A DNA stretch of 64,000 nucleotides, taken from the NCBI RefSeq assembly GCF_032399705.1, contig NZ_CP135922.1, positions 1,426,001 to 1,490,000 on the forward strand. The letters are read 5' to 3'. Shown here piece after piece: positions 9,996 through 19,876 of the stretch (its first letter is position 1; every line of letters begins with the position of its first letter). Source of the DNA: Paenibacillus sp. BIC5C1 (GTDB lineage Bacteria; Bacillota; Bacilli; Paenibacillales; Paenibacillaceae). The translations under genes were made by a program, and so were the position numbers. The notes under the pieces are model-generated. The model saw nothing but the letters and a program-made list of their open reading frames with translations. It did no database searches and was not told where the DNA came from.

Positions 9996-10248
9996 GAGTT
10001 CACCTTTATTCATCAATTTAAATTTAACATTCATAGTCATACCGCACGTTGCATTACTACAAGAATATACAGCGAAGCGGGAAATCATGTTCATTCGTTA
10101 CATATTTACACTATAGTTAATGTTCTGATACATCAAAACTTCGTCTTAATCCGTGTTGTTGGAGTCATCATACACTATAGACGACGATAGAAGCAGTTTC
10201 CACTGCATTTCGGTTAAAAAAAATTAACACAATTTTTTAATGTTAGGG

Positions 10249-10277
10249 TTGCAATCTGATGATGAGAGTGGTAATCT
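10249..10277 (+). promoter_or_regulatory. putative promoter of the TetR gene
   Basis: TTGCAA (10249-10254), a 17-base spacer and TAATCT (10272-10277) form a plausible sigma-A promoter. The 23-bp dyad listed next begins about 14 bases downstream, where a repressor would block initiation or early elongation. Confidence 0.45.
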
Positions 10278-10291
10278 TGGTTTTGACCGAA

Positions 10292-10314
10292 TGACCGAAT
10301 TGTATTTTTGGTCA
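10292..10314. promoter_or_regulatory. putative TetR operator 1 (TGAC-N15-GTCA dyad)
   Basis: A 23-bp imperfect palindrome, TGACCGAA at the left and TTGGTCA at the right, between the putative promoter and the start of the TetR gene. An extra copy of GACCGAAT precedes it (10285-10292). The same spacing recurs at 11025-11047 ahead of the YhgE/Pip gene. Confidence 0.5.
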
Positions 10315-10352
10315 TTTAAAGAGGACGATCAATGAAAATGAGGAGGGATATG

Positions 10353-10934
10353 ATGGCTCCGATTGACAGGAGACAGCAGGTCATTCATGCAGCCGCGCAG
10401 TCTTTTGCCATGTTTGGATACAAGGCAACCACGATGGATCAGGTAGCGAAGATTGCGAATGTTGGCAAGGGAACGATCTACACGTTCTTTACGAATAAGG
10501 AACAATTGTTTGATCAGATTTTGGTGGAAGTAATCCAGGAAATGAAAAACATTGCTCATCGTGAAGTTCATCAGGAAAGTGCTTTTTTTGATAATTTGTT
10601 TCGTGTGCTTGATTCATTGCTGGAGTTTCGCCGTGATCACGATTTGCTGGTTAAATTGTCCCAGGAGCTTAAGGATTTTGGAACTCTTCAGGCCAAAGAA
10701 GGTTTGGAGAAAGTGGAGAAAGTCATCTCCGATTTTCTGGCACGGGAGCTTGAGAAGGCAAGAGACAACGGAGAGATTCGTGACTGTGATCCACAGGTAG
10801 TAGCCTTTATGATGATTCGTTTGTACATTGCCCTTACCTCAGATTGGAGCAAGCAACATGAGCCGCTGAGCAAAGAGGAAATCAAGAATTACTTTCGCCT
10901 TTTCTTAATGGAAGGAATTGCTGCTGCAACGTAA
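10353..10934 (+). CDS. TetR/AcrR family transcriptional regulator
   Basis: Predicted repressor of 193 residues. The N-terminal helix-turn-helix spans about residues 8-50: QVIHAAAQSFAMFGYKATTM, DQVAKIANVGKGTIYTFFTN, KEQLF. The remainder is an all-helical ligand domain that I cannot assign to a ligand. The ATG at 10353 is 5 bases after AGGAGGG; ATGs at 10332 and 10350 are also in frame and cannot be excluded. It lies upstream of a YhgE/Pip membrane protein gene on the same strand, an arrangement also known from other Bacillales (yhgD-yhgE in Bacillus subtilis), so autoregulation and control of the neighbour are likely. Confidence 0.9.
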   Translation: MAPIDRRQQVIHAAAQSFAMFGYKATTMDQVAKIANVGKGTIYTFFTNKEQLFDQILVEVIQEMKNIAHREVHQESAFFDNLFRVLDSLLEFRRDHDLLVKLSQELKDFGTLQAKEGLEKVEKVISDFLARELEKARDNGEIRDCDPQVVAFMMIRLYIALTSDWSKQHEPLSKEEIKNYFRLFLMEGIAAAT

Positions 10935-11024
10935 CCCGAATTTATTCTACTATAATATGGGTTAGTCATACGATTGAAGGCAGTGAGGCTTGTCGAAAGA
11001 CAGGTTTGTTTTTTTGCTCTAAAG

Positions 11025-11047
11025 TGACCGTTTGAGGAAAATAGTCA
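11025..11047. promoter_or_regulatory. putative TetR operator 2 (TGAC-N15-GTCA dyad)
   Basis: A second 23-bp element with TGACCG at the left and AGTCA at the right, in the same length frame as the dyad at 10292-10314. It lies about 95 bases before the YhgE/Pip start, in the likely promoter region. Confidence 0.45.
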
Positions 11048-11141
11048 TTTCGTATTTCGGTAAATTTTCCGGAAGGAATCAAATTAATTTCATTATGGTT
11101 ATTCTGCTTAGGAAGCAGAGAGAACAAGGGGAGAAAATAAC

Positions 11142-13424
11142 ATGAAATCTTTATCCGTGTTTTTCAAGGATGTGGGATCGGCCGTGAGAAACCCGAAGGT
11201 GTTGATCCCCGTTATTGCAATTTTATTTATACCGATTCTATATAGTGGTATCTATTTGGCTGCCTACTGGGACCCATATGGTCATGTCGATGAAATGCCG
11301 GTTGCGGTTGTAAACCTTGATAAGGGCGCAGAGCTGGAAGGCAAATCATTGCATGTCGGTAGTGACCTCGTTGATGAACTGAAGAAAAATGCAGATTTTA
11401 AATGGGACTTTGTCAGTGCCAGCCAAGCCAAAGAAGGCATGGAAAACGACAAGTATTATATGCAAATTACGATTCCGGAAAACTTTTCATCCCAGGCAAC
11501 CACGTTGCTTGATGATAAGCCACAGCCGGCTGATCTGATCTACGAACCGAATGGAAATTACAGCTTCGTGGGTGCGCAGATTGGGAAGACGGCCATCAAG
11601 GATCTGAAAGCTAAGGTTTCGGCCAAAGTGACAGAATCCTATGCGGAGACCCTGTTCGACAAGTTTTCCGAAGTGTCGGACGGATTGGCAGAAGCTGGAG
11701 ACGGCGCTGGAGAATTGAATACCGGTGCAGGCAAGCTGGATGATGGAGCTGTGAAGCTCAAGGATAATCTGGAGAAGCTGGCTTCTGGTACATTGGAACT
11801 TCAAGATGGCTTGTCTCCATTAAGTGATGGTGTAAATGCACTGCATACGGGTGCAACTAAACTTGAAAGTGGAACATCGAATCTGGTATCCGGTTTGCAG
11901 CAGCTGCAAGCAGCGGCGACAAGCCAGCTTCAGAGCGGTGCAGACCAGTTGAAGGACGGCAGTGCCAAGCTGGAAACTGGACTGAAGTCTTCCATGGACG
12001 GAGCAGGCAAACTGCAAGCGGGTCTGCAGTCGTCTGAGCAGGGCAGTGCGAAGCTGTCCGAGGGTCTGCAAAGTGCAGTCCAAGGTAGCGGCACTTTGGC
12101 CACTGGCCTGCAATCGGCAGTAGACGGCAGCAGCAAGGTTGCTGATGGTGCTCAAGGCGTTGCTGACGGGTTGAAGCAGCTTGCTGCATCCAACCCTGAA
12201 CTGGCAGCCAGTGAGGATGTACAGAAGCTGCTGGCAGCCAGTGCAGCAGTCGCTGAAGGCAGTAAGCAACTGCATGAGAGCGAACAGAAGCTCGCGCAGG
12301 GTGCAGATCAGTTGCACCAAGGCAATCAGCAACTGGCAGCAGGTGCGTCTGAGCTGCATGGAGGCCAAGAGCAGCTTCTGACAGGTGCGAACCAGTTGGT
12401 GGATGGTCAGCAGCAATTGCTGGCGGGCGCTGGACAGCTTAGCCAAGGCGGAGCGAAGCTCTCCGATGGTCTGAAACAGTTCAGCGGTAAGCTGGGCGAG
12501 GCTGCAAGTGGAGGCACATTGCTGGCAGATGGAGCCAAGCAACTGGGCTCCGGAACTACAGCCCTGCAATCAGGTGTGGGTAAATTGAGCGGTGGTGTGA
12601 GTTCGCTAACGGACGGCTCCAAACAACTCGGTGACGGAGCAGGCAAGCTGGCAGACGGTTTAACTGAGCTGAAAGACGGTTCAAGCGAACTGGCTACCAA
12701 GCTGAACGATGCGGCTCAGAAAACGTCAGAAGTCAAGAAAACGGACGATGTAGTGAATATGTTTGCTGAACCTGTGAATACGTCCGAGAATACAACAGAG
12801 AACGTGAGCAATTACGGTACAGGGTTGACGCCGTTCTTCCTGTCCATCGGTTTGTTTGTTGGATCGCTGATTTCAACGATTGTTTTGAAAATGCGGGAAA
12901 CTTCCGTACCGGGGGCAACGGGTTGGAACCGTTTTGTAAGCCGTACGCTCGTATTCGGTTTTGTGAGCATTATCCAATCCGTAATCGTGGCAAGCTTCAT
13001 GCTGTACGGTCTTGGACTGGAAACACACAGCGTACCGCTGTTCTATCTGTTCACGATCTTTACGGGACTGACCTTTATGTTTATTGTTCAGGCCCTCGTA
13101 ACTTGGCTTGACTTGCCAGGACGTTATGTTGTTATCCTGTTATTGGTCTTCCAGCTTGCAGCAAGTGCGGGAACCTTCCCGGTGGAGCTGATTCCGTCGT
13201 GGCTTCAGGCGTTTAGCCCTTGGCTGCCAATGACGCACAGCATCATGGGCTTCAAAGCAGTTGTATCCAGTGGCAATTTCGATGTGATGTGGCATCAGGT
13301 CGGTATTCTGTCAATCTATGCAGGTATATCTGTGCTGCTGACCTTGGCTTTCTTCCTTTGGAGCGGCAGACGTCGCAAAAAAGAAGCCGAAGTGGTTGAA
13401 TCCGGTCAAGTGGTGACGGCATAA
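11142..13424 (+). CDS. YhgE/Pip family membrane protein
   Basis: Large membrane protein of 760 residues. One membrane helix lies near residues 20-42 (VLIPVIAILFIPILYSGIYL). A long extracytoplasmic part follows with many repeats of the form xGAxxLxxG, roughly residues 185-530. Near the C-terminus are about five membrane helices of the ABC-2 membrane type (from FFLSIGLFVGSLISTIVL onward), and the tail is basic. Homologues include Lactococcus Pip (phage infection protein), YhgE and the ESX-associated YueB/EsaA group, which serve as phage receptors or secretion parts. The cellular function here is not known. It is the probable target of the upstream TetR regulator. Confidence 0.88.
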   Translation: MKSLSVFFKDVGSAVRNPKVLIPVIAILFIPILYSGIYLAAYWDPYGHVDEMPVAVVNLDKGAELEGKSLHVGSDLVDELKKNADFKWDFVSASQAKEGMENDKYYMQITIPENFSSQATTLLDDKPQPADLIYEPNGNYSFVGAQIGKTAIKDLKAKVSAKVTESYAETLFDKFSEVSDGLAEAGDGAGELNTGAGKLDDGAVKLKDNLEKLASGTLELQDGLSPLSDGVNALHTGATKLESGTSNLVSGLQQLQAAATSQLQSGADQLKDGSAKLETGLKSSMDGAGKLQAGLQSSEQGSAKLSEGLQSAVQGSGTLATGLQSAVDGSSKVADGAQGVADGLKQLAASNPELAASEDVQKLLAASAAVAEGSKQLHESEQKLAQGADQLHQGNQQLAAGASELHGGQEQLLTGANQLVDGQQQLLAGAGQLSQGGAKLSDGLKQFSGKLGEAASGGTLLADGAKQLGSGTTALQSGVGKLSGGVSSLTDGSKQLGDGAGKLADGLTELKDGSSELATKLNDAAQKTSEVKKTDDVVNMFAEPVNTSENTTENVSNYGTGLTPFFLSIGLFVGSLISTIVLKMRETSVPGATGWNRFVSRTLVFGFVSIIQSVIVASFMLYGLGLETHSVPLFYLFTIFTGLTFMFIVQALVTWLDLPGRYVVILLLVFQLAASAGTFPVELIPSWLQAFSPWLPMTHSIMGFKAVVSSGNFDVMWHQVGILSIYAGISVLLTLAFFLWSGRRRKKEAEVVESGQVVTA
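11700..12720 (+). repeat. degenerate internal repeats in the YhgE/Pip gene
   Basis: Region coding for many short units with a Gly-Ala/Ser-x-x-Leu-x-x-Gly pattern (for example SGADQLKDGSAKLETG, QGADQLHQGNQQLAAG). The DNA is correspondingly repetitive and rich in CAG/CTG-like triplets. It probably forms a long helical or beta-helical stalk whose length can vary by recombination. Confidence 0.75.
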
Positions 13425-13512
13425 GCCGAATTGAACCGGAATAGGACAGAATAGTGAAAATAAACTTTGAACTCAAGTATCAAAATTATGCAATATAGTA
13501 GTCAAATAGTGC

Positions 13513-13552
13513 AAAGAGTCTGCGACCTGAAAATGGGCTGCAGACTCTTTTT
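13513..13552 (+). terminator. terminator after the YhgE/Pip gene
   Basis: An 11-bp perfect stem, AAAGAGTCTGC and GCAGACTCTTT, is followed by a T-run. Confidence 0.85.
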
Positions 13553-13671
13553 GTAAACAAATGCATAAGGATGAAGATAATCGCTGGAGCAAGACATGAG
13601 AAATTGGCCCAACTATGGTTAAACGCAGGCCACATATGGAATGATTTTCTTTTGTCAGCAATTAAAATTAG

Positions 13672-13699
13672 TTGTACTCTGACATAAAATGTGTATAAT
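13672..13699 (+). promoter_or_regulatory. putative gltB promoter
   Basis: TTGTAC (13672-13677), a 16-base spacer and a perfect TATAAT (13694-13699). If used, the transcript has a leader of about 390 bases before the glutamate synthase start. Confidence 0.5.
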
Positions 13700-14098
13700 T
13701 ATTCGAAAAAGAGATGAATTTTAGCATCAGTACACTAAAGCTGTACTGCAAAACATTTCTTATCAGAGGTATTAAAAAGTTTAAATTGCGCTGATGTTAG
13801 GTCGGTGTTAAAATAATAGAACTATATCAAAAAACGTCGCTCCATATCAGCGGCCGTGCCAGCGGTTGCGTGTTGTTATACCAAGCTGTTTACCGGGTGA
13901 TCCGGACCAGCTCATCTCATGGATGGCCCCTGCCGCAATAGCAGCACTTATAAGATTGACAGCCCTTATTGCTGTCGCCCTCGTTCATCCAGCAGGCAAT
14001 TTTCATGTTGAAAATGCCCGTTCCTCCCGTTTCATTGTTGCTTGTTGCCTATGTTCTTGATCTTTCCGAAATACTTCATTATAGAAAGGTTGCGTTCC
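13700..14098 (+). other. long untranslated leader of glutamate synthase gene
   Basis: About 400 bases without a convincing gene. I see no T-box, no known riboswitch core that I recognise, and no clear GlnR/TnrA palindrome. A GTG-started frame of 64 codons (13866-14060) without a good ribosome binding site is hydrophobic and is not accepted as a gene. Confidence 0.4.
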
Positions 14099-17000
14099 AT
14101 GAGACACATCGGATTACCTCCTAAACAGGGTCTGTATGACCCGCAGTTCGAAAAAGACGCATGCGGAATGGGTTTTGTCGCCAACATCAAAGGAGTACCT
14201 TCACACGACATCGTTAGTCAGGCACTGACCATGCTCAGTAACATGGAACACCGCGGAGGACAGGGCAGTGAGCCGAATTCCGGTGACGGAGCCGGTATCT
14301 TGATCCAGATTCCACATCGCTATTTTGCACAGGAAGCGGACCGTCTTGGTTTTGCATTACCTGAACAAGGCTTCTACGGCGTAGGGATGCTGTTCCTTTC
14401 ACAGGACCCTGTCATTCGGAGCGCGCACGAAGAAAGCCTTAAGAAAATCATCGAAGAAGAAGGCCAGACGTTCCTGGGTTTCCGGGATGTGCCTACGTTT
14501 GATGAAATGCTGGGACGATCTGCGCTTGCAGCGAAGCCTTATGTACGTCAGGTGTTCATTGGAAGATCGGCAGATGTTAAGGATGAATTGGGATTTGAAC
14601 GGAAATTGTACGTCATTCGTAGACGTGCGGAGCTGGCTATTCGTTATTCCGCGGATGAAGCAGAAGGTGGTTCATTCTACCTGCCAAGCTTGTCCTGTCG
14701 CAAAATTGTCTACAAAGGCATGCTGACAACGGAACAGGTGGGACAGTTCTATCTGGATCTTCAGGAAGATCTCGTGGAATCAGCAATTGCGCTTGTTCAC
14801 TCCCGCTTCAGTACGAATACATTCCCTAGCTGGGAGCGTGCTCACCCGTATCGCTTCATGATCCACAACGGTGAGATCAATACGATGCGTGGTAACGTGA
14901 ACTGGATGCATGCCCGGCAGTCGCTGTTTGAAAGCGAATTGTTCGGTAACGACATCTCGAAAGTAAAACCGGTTATCAATCCGGATGGTTCGGATACAGC
15001 GATGTTTGATAACACGCTGGAGTTCCTTTATTTGAGCGGACGTTCATTGCCACACGTGGCCATGATGATGGTTCCTGAGCCTTGGAGTACAGATGAGGGA
15101 ATGGACCCTGCCAAAAAGGCATTCTATGAATATCACAGCACGATGATGGAGCCTTGGGATGGACCTGCAGCGATGGCTTTTACCGACGGTTTGCAGATTG
15201 GTGCAACTCTTGACCGTAATGGTTTGCGTCCTGCACGTTATTATGTAACGAAAGATGACCGTATTATTTTATCCTCCGAGGTGGGGGTACTTGATATCGC
15301 TCCTGAAGAAATTCTCTACAAAGATCGTCTGCGTCCTGGACGTATGTTGCTTGTTGATACAGAGCAAGGCCGTATCATTGCGGATGAGGAAGTGAAAGCT
15401 CTCATTGCGGCCGAGAATCCGTATAAGGATTGGCTCGATGAGCATCTGATGGATCTGAATGAGCTGCCGGATGCACCGGAACTGCCTGATCCAAAACATG
15501 ATAACGTGACCCAGCTTCAGCTGGCCTATGGATATACATTTGAAGAATTGCGCAAAGTGTTGGAGCCAATGGCTTCAACAGGCATGGAAGCTACAGGGTC
15601 CATGGGTTATGATGCACCACTGGCGGTTTTGTCGATTCGTCCGCAGCGTCTGTATAACTATTTTAAACAAATGTTTGCACAAGTTACGAATCCACCGATC
15701 GACGCAATTCGTGAAGAGATTGTAACGTCTACAGCAACAACGATCGGACCTGAGCGTAACCTGCTGAATCCTGAACCGGAGAGTTGTCGTCAGATTCGTT
15801 TGGATACACCGGTACTCTCTAATGAGGATTTTGCGAAGATTCGTCACGTTCGTCGTCCGGGCTTCCGTTCGATGACGATTCCGATCTTCTTTACAGCAAA
15901 AGAGGGTGCAGAAGGACTTCGCAAAGCGATGGAACTGCTCTTCGAAGCTTCAGACCGTGTCATTGACAAAGGTCACAACATTTTGATCCTGTCTGACCGT
16001 GGTGTTGACGCGGAGAATGCTGCAATTCCAGCATTGCTGGCCGTAGCAGGTTTGCATCACCATCTGATTCGCAAAGGAACCAGAACCAAAGTTAGCATTT
16101 TGCTGGAATCGGCAGAGCCGCGTGACATTCATCACTATGCCTTGTTGCTTGGTTACGGAGTAAGTGCGGTGAACCCTTATCTGGCGTTTGAAACGCTGGA
16201 TGACATGATTCAGCAAGGGCTACTGCGTGGCATCTCACATGAGAAAGCCGTGAAGAACTACATTAAAGCCGCTACCAAGGGCGTTATTAAAATATTGTCC
16301 AAAATGGGAATCTCGACGATTCAATCCTATCGCGGTGCTCAAATCTTTGAAGCCGTGGGCCTGAAATCGGACTTCGTTGATCGTTACTTTACGTGGACAC
16401 CTTCGCGAATTGGCGGGATTGGTCTGGAAGAAGTGGCAGCCGAAGCATTGACTCATCACAACCGTGCCTTTACGGACAAAGATGGCAATGACAAAGTACT
16501 GGATTCCGGCGGGGAATACCAATGGCGTAACGACGGAGAAGAGCATCTGTTCAATCCGCAAACGATCCATACGTTACAGCATGCAGTACGTACGGGCGAC
16601 TACAAACTTTATAAAAAGTATTCCAAACTCGTGCAAGGCGAAAATGATCAGTTGCTGACCATTCGCTCCATGCTGAGACTTAAACCGGTCGGTCCTGCTA
16701 TTCCTTTGGAAGAAGTAGAATCCGTCGAAGACATTATGCGCCGTTTCAAAACAGGGGCAATGTCCTTCGGTTCAATCAGCAAAGAGGCACATGAAGATCT
16801 CGCTATTGCGATGAACCGTGTTGGTGGTAAGTCCAATACAGGTGAAGGCGGCGAAGATCCGGCTCGCTTCATTAAAGATAGTAACGGCGATTCTCGTCGC
16901 AGTGCGATCAAACAGGTGGCATCCGGACGTTTTGGTGTAACATCGAACTATCTGGTTAATGCCGACGAGATTCAGATCAAGATGGCACAGGGAGCAAAAC

Positions 17001-18697
17001 CGGGTGAAGGTGGACAGCTGCCTGGACGTAAGGTATACCCTTGGGTTGCTGAGGTTCGTGGATCAACACCAGGTGTAGGTCTGATCTCTCCGCCACCGCA
17101 TCATGATATCTACTCGATTGAGGATCTGGCTGAGTTGATCTATGACTTGAAAAATGCCAATCCACGTGCAGAGATCAATGTTAAATTGGTATCCGAAGTC
17201 GGCGTCGGAACGATTGCTGCTGGTGTTGCTAAAGGTCGCGCCGACATTATCCTCGTCAGCGGTTATGACGGCGGTACAGGGGCTTCTCCACAAGGTTCGA
17301 TTCGCCACGCGGGTATGCCTTGGGAGCTGGGACTTGCAGAAACACATCAAACGTTGATGCTGAACAATCTGCGTGATCGTGTCGTACTGGAAACAGACGG
17401 AAAGATGCTGAATGGTCGTGACTTGGCGATCGCAGCTTTGCTCGGAGCTGAGGAGTATGGATTCTCTACAGCACCACTCGTTGCATTAGGCTGTATCATG
17501 ATGCGTGTCTGCCAGATGGATACATGTCCGGTAGGTGTAGCGACACAAAACCCTGAATTGCGTAAAAATTACACGGGAGATCCTGCTCATGTCGTCAACT
17601 TCATGCGATTTGTTGCTGAAGATGTTCGTGAAATCATGGCTGATCTTGGATTCCGTACGATTCAGGAAATGGTAGGTCGTACCGATTGCCTCGAAACGGT
17701 AGAGGCTGTAGACCACTGGAAGAAAAAAGGTGTGGATCTGTCCGTATTGTTACATGTGCCTGAAATGCCAGAAGGTTCTGCACGTTACCGTACTCAGCAT
17801 CAAAACCACCAATTGGAAGAGACGCTGGATATGCAGCAGTTGCTACCATTGGCACAACCTGCGATTGAATCCGGTCAGCCGGTTGAAGCAGTGCTTCCAA
17901 TTACCAACGTAAACCGTGCAGTAGGTACCATTTTGGGCAGTGAAATCACGCGCAAATATGGCATAGCAGGATTGCCAGAAGATACGGTTCAATTCAAATT
18001 TGTCGGCTCCGCTGGACAAAGCTTTGGGGCCTTTGTACCTAAAGGGATGACATTGACCGTTGAAGGGGATTCCAATGACTATGTAGGTAAAGGGTTGTCC
18101 GGAGGTAAGCTGATCGTCATGCCTTCACCAAAAGCCACATTTGATGCCGAAGATAACATCATCATTGGTAACACAGCTCTATACGGGGCAACCAGTGGTG
18201 AAGCTTATATTCGTGGTATTGCGGGAGAACGGTTTGCTGTGCGGAACTCGGGTGCCAAAGTGGTTGTTGAAGGTGTAGGCGACCATGGCTGTGAGTACAT
18301 GACGGGTGGACGTGTCGTCGTTCTGGGTGATACAGGTCGTAACTTTGCAGCCGGGATGTCCGGAGGTATCGCTTATGTGTATGATCCGAAAGGCACATTC
18401 CTGAAACGTTGTAATCTGGAAATGGTACTTTTGGAGCGCATCGAAGATGTCTCTGAGAGTGCAGATCTGCGAGGCATGATTCAACGTCATGTTGCGAACA
18501 CAGGCAGTGAGGCGGGTCAGCGCATTCTGGATAACTGGCAGCAATCTGTAGATCAATTTGTTCGGGTTATTCCGAAGGACTTCAAACGAATGACCGAGCA
18601 AATCGAACGGATTCAGGCAACGGGCCTGACCGGGGAGGCAGCTTTGCTGGCTGCTTTTGAAGCCAATATGCGTGAACTTGCACGTACAGGAGGTTAA
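14099..18697 (+). CDS. gltB: glutamate synthase large subunit
   Basis: Glutamine-oxoglutarate amidotransferase large chain of 1532 residues, making two glutamates from glutamine and 2-oxoglutarate. Four parts are visible in order. First is a class-II glutaminase whose Cys follows a short propeptide ([15 protein letters not shown]). A central domain follows. The FMN synthase domain contains [14 protein letters not shown] and [13 protein letters not shown] and carries the 3Fe-4S cysteines in [19 protein letters not shown]. Last is the C-terminal beta-helix of repeated glycine-rich turns ([21 protein letters not shown]). The start at 14099 places the catalytic Cys about 20 residues in and follows AAAGG with 9-base spacing. 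No small-subunit gene (gltD) is adjacent, and a terminator follows directly. Confidence 0.97.
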   Translation: MRHIGLPPKQGLYDPQFEKDACGMGFVANIKGVPSHDIVSQALTMLSNMEHRGGQGSEPNSGDGAGILIQIPHRYFAQEADRLGFALPEQGFYGVGMLFLSQDPVIRSAHEESLKKIIEEEGQTFLGFRDVPTFDEMLGRSALAAKPYVRQVFIGRSADVKDELGFERKLYVIRRRAELAIRYSADEAEGGSFYLPSLSCRKIVYKGMLTTEQVGQFYLDLQEDLVESAIALVHSRFSTNTFPSWERAHPYRFMIHNGEINTMRGNVNWMHARQSLFESELFGNDISKVKPVINPDGSDTAMFDNTLEFLYLSGRSLPHVAMMMVPEPWSTDEGMDPAKKAFYEYHSTMMEPWDGPAAMAFTDGLQIGATLDRNGLRPARYYVTKDDRIILSSEVGVLDIAPEEILYKDRLRPGRMLLVDTEQGRIIADEEVKALIAAENPYKDWLDEHLMDLNELPDAPELPDPKHDNVTQLQLAYGYTFEELRKVLEPMASTGMEATGSMGYDAPLAVLSIRPQRLYNYFKQMFAQVTNPPIDAIREEIVTSTATTIGPERNLLNPEPESCRQIRLDTPVLSNEDFAKIRHVRRPGFRSMTIPIFFTAKEGAEGLRKAMELLFEASDRVIDKGHNILILSDRGVDAENAAIPALLAVAGLHHHLIRKGTRTKVSILLESAEPRDIHHYALLLGYGVSAVNPYLAFETLDDMIQQGLLRGISHEKAVKNYIKAATKGVIKILSKMGISTIQSYRGAQIFEAVGLKSDFVDRYFTWTPSRIGGIGLEEVAAEALTHHNRAFTDKDGNDKVLDSGGEYQWRNDGEEHLFNPQTIHTLQHAVRTGDYKLYKKYSKLVQGENDQLLTIRSMLRLKPVGPAIPLEEVESVEDIMRRFKTGAMSFGSISKEAHEDLAIAMNRVGGKSNTGEGGEDPARFIKDSNGDSRRSAIKQVASGRFGVTSNYLVNADEIQIKMAQGAKPGEGGQLPGRKVYPWVAEVRGSTPGVGLISPPPHHDIYSIEDLAELIYDLKNANPRAEINVKLVSEVGVGTIAAGVAKGRADIILVSGYDGGTGASPQGSIRHAGMPWELGLAETHQTLMLNNLRDRVVLETDGKMLNGRDLAIAALLGAEEYGFSTAPLVALGCIMMRVCQMDTCPVGVATQNPELRKNYTGDPAHVVNFMRFVAEDVREIMADLGFRTIQEMVGRTDCLETVEAVDHWKKKGVDLSVLLHVPEMPEGSARYRTQHQNHQLEETLDMQQLLPLAQPAIESGQPVEAVLPITNVNRAVGTILGSEITRKYGIAGLPEDTVQFKFVGSAGQSFGAFVPKGMTLTVEGDSNDYVGKGLSGGKLIVMPSPKATFDAEDNIIIGNTALYGATSGEAYIRGIAGERFAVRNSGAKVVVEGVGDHGCEYMTGGRVVVLGDTGRNFAAGMSGGIAYVYDPKGTFLKRCNLEMVLLERIEDVSESADLRGMIQRHVANTGSEAGQRILDNWQQSVDQFVRVIPKDFKRMTEQIERIQATGLTGEAALLAAFEANMRELARTGG

Positions 18698-18738
18698 AAT
18701 ATTCCTGTCCGATTGCATGAACGGGTTGTATTAAGAAT

Positions 18739-18790
18739 AATAGGAGCTTTATGGCGGCCAATGCGGCGCTGTAGAGCTCCTATTTGGTTT
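18739..18790 (+). terminator. terminator after gltB
   Basis: A 10-bp perfect stem, AATAGGAGCT (18739-18748) and AGCTCCTATT (18775-18784), with a GC-rich inner region and a T-rich tail. Confidence 0.8.
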
Positions 18791-18918
18791 TCGACAAAAT
18801 TAGAACCCGCACAAAAAACGCTATCGCCATGAGACGACAACATTGAAGAACTTTCTCAAGTATAATAAGGCTAGTTTTGGAGTGCAGGGAAAGTATAAAG
18901 ATAAGAGAGGTTAGCGGA

Positions 18919-19074
18919 ATGAATATGAAGCAACCAAACAGGGGCGATCGTAAGCCGAAAGGTAAACCAGTCGAAGCAACCCAGATGGACATCATGAAAG
19001 TTTTACTGCAATGCGGAATCGACCCGGAGCGTTGGAACCATTTCGTATCCTCCGACAACAACAAGCGCGCTTGA
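18919..19074 (+). CDS. small basic hypothetical protein (51 aa)
   Basis: A 51-residue frame starting at ATG 18919, 8 bases after AGAGAGG. The product begins basic and Pro-rich (MNMKQPNRGDRKPKGKPVEA) and ends in a likely helix, DIMKVLLQCGIDPERWNHFV, with one Cys. I do not recognise a family. It lies between the gltB terminator and the convergent XRE gene, has its own ribosome binding site and no shadowing gene, so it is probably a real small gene. Function unknown. Confidence 0.6.
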   Translation: MNMKQPNRGDRKPKGKPVEATQMDIMKVLLQCGIDPERWNHFVSSDNNKRA

Positions 19075-19118
19075 CAACACATCGACAAGCATAGAATAGA
19101 TGGAGGGAAATCAAGACA

Positions 19119-19167
19119 TAAAAAAGCCCAGCAACCGGAGAGTGGTATTTCTCGGTACTGGGTCTTC
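19119..19167 (-). terminator. terminator of the XRE gene
   Basis: On the minus strand a stem pairs CCCAG-TACCGAGAAA with the complement of CCCAGCAACCGGAGA, then a run of T (seen as AAAAAA at 19119-19125 on the plus strand). It ends the minus-strand XRE gene and may also stop the convergent small gene. Confidence 0.7.
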
Positions 19168-19175
19168 TTTGCGGT

Positions 19176-19544
19176 TTAATCCATACTGCGTTCCATACGG
19201 ACAAAAGCAATAAAACGACGTGCCTCTTCTTCTGTTAAGGGTTTGCCATCAATCATCAGTCCGAAGCGTTCCAGCACTTCCTTATCCGATAATTCAAGGG
19301 CGTCCACGAACTGCCTTACGTCCTCATCCATTACGACATCACTTTGTTTCGTCCGTCCAATGAGATAATCAATGGATACGCCAAAGATGTCAGCAAGTCT
19401 CGTTAACACTTCGAAATCCGGTTTTCGTCGGTTTTTCTCGTAGTGGGAGAGAGCAGCTCTCGTAATATGAATGGAGCTCGCAAGTTCTTCTTGAGTAAGT
19501 CCCCGCTGTTCCCTTAATTCAGCAATGCGATTTCCGTAGCTCAT
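19176..19544 (-). CDS. XRE-family transcriptional regulator
   Basis: DNA-binding protein of 122 residues. The N-terminal Cro/CI-type helix-turn-helix covers about residues 5-60: RIAELREQRGLTQEELASSI, then the recognition helix region TRAALSHYEKNRRKPDFEVL and DIFGVSIDYLIGRT. This part resembles Xre, the PBSX phage repressor of Bacillus subtilis, especially around SHYE-N-R-x-P-DF. The C-terminal 60 residues are helical and unlike Xre. A promoter with two GATACA-type palindromes lies about 180 bases upstream, controlling the divergent gene, and is the likely target. No phage genes are present, so it is probably a chromosomal regulator. Confidence 0.88.
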   Translation of the reverse strand: MSYGNRIAELREQRGLTQEELASSIHITRAALSHYEKNRRKPDFEVLTRLADIFGVSIDYLIGRTKQSDVVMDEDVRQFVDALELSDKEVLERFGLMIDGKPLTEEEARRFIAFVRMERSMD

Positions 19545-19636
19545 ATGCTATTTCCCCCTGAACGCCATCAAATATATATTAGAACAATCCTGAGCCAAAT
19601 GTTTGATCAGGGCAGCTTTCCTGCATCATCGTAACG

Positions 19637-19673
19637 CCTTAGTAGTCCTAGTTGTATATAGGTCTGTCTAAGG
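19637..19673. other. nested inverted repeat in the divergent intergenic region
   Basis: CCTTAG (19637-19642) pairs with CTAAGG (19668-19673), and inside it CCTA (19647-19650) pairs with TAGG (19659-19662). It may be a hairpin in the XRE leader or a protein site. No T-run follows. Confidence 0.35.
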
Positions 19674-19719
19674 ACATCTCATATTGTCGTAAATCAAAAG
19701 AACCATGTCCAAATACTGC

Positions 19720-19774
19720 TTGACATGATACAAATTGTATCGTAAATTGGACGTATGGAGTTACAAAATGTATC
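19720..19774 (+). promoter_or_regulatory. promoter with embedded XRE-type operators
   Basis: TTGACA (19720-19725), a 17-base spacer and TAAATT (19743-19748). The spacer contains the perfect 15-bp palindrome GATACAAATTGTATC (19727-19741). A second copy with one mismatch, GTTACAAAATGTATC, lies at 19760-19774, just beyond the expected start of transcription. Binding at either site would block RNA polymerase. Confidence 0.7.
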
Positions 19775-19876
19775 ATTTGGGATATTTTAAGTATGACCAC
19801 GTTGCCTAGCCAATATACCTGTGAGAAGGAGTATGGGCAACTCTTGCAAGCTAATCCATTCTAAAGGAATGAAGCC

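Noticed and set aside
11820..12569. 249-codon minus-strand frame opposite the YhgE/Pip gene
   Set aside because: It is a shadow of the repetitive coding region; it is Cys/Leu/Gln-rich, has no ribosome binding site and no family resemblance.
13641..13700. GlnR/TnrA binding site upstream of gltB
   Set aside because: No sequence satisfies TGTNA-N7-TNACA when checked by eye.
13866..14060. GTG-started 64-codon frame in the gltB leader
   Set aside because: No ribosome binding site and unremarkable composition; kept only as part of the leader description.
18179..18718. 179-codon minus-strand frame over the gltB 3' end
   Set aside because: Opposite a well-supported gene; no start signal or recognisable protein.
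19176..19544. Prophage origin of the XRE gene
   Set aside because: No phage structural, integrase or lysis genes lie near it; its neighbours are chromosomal.
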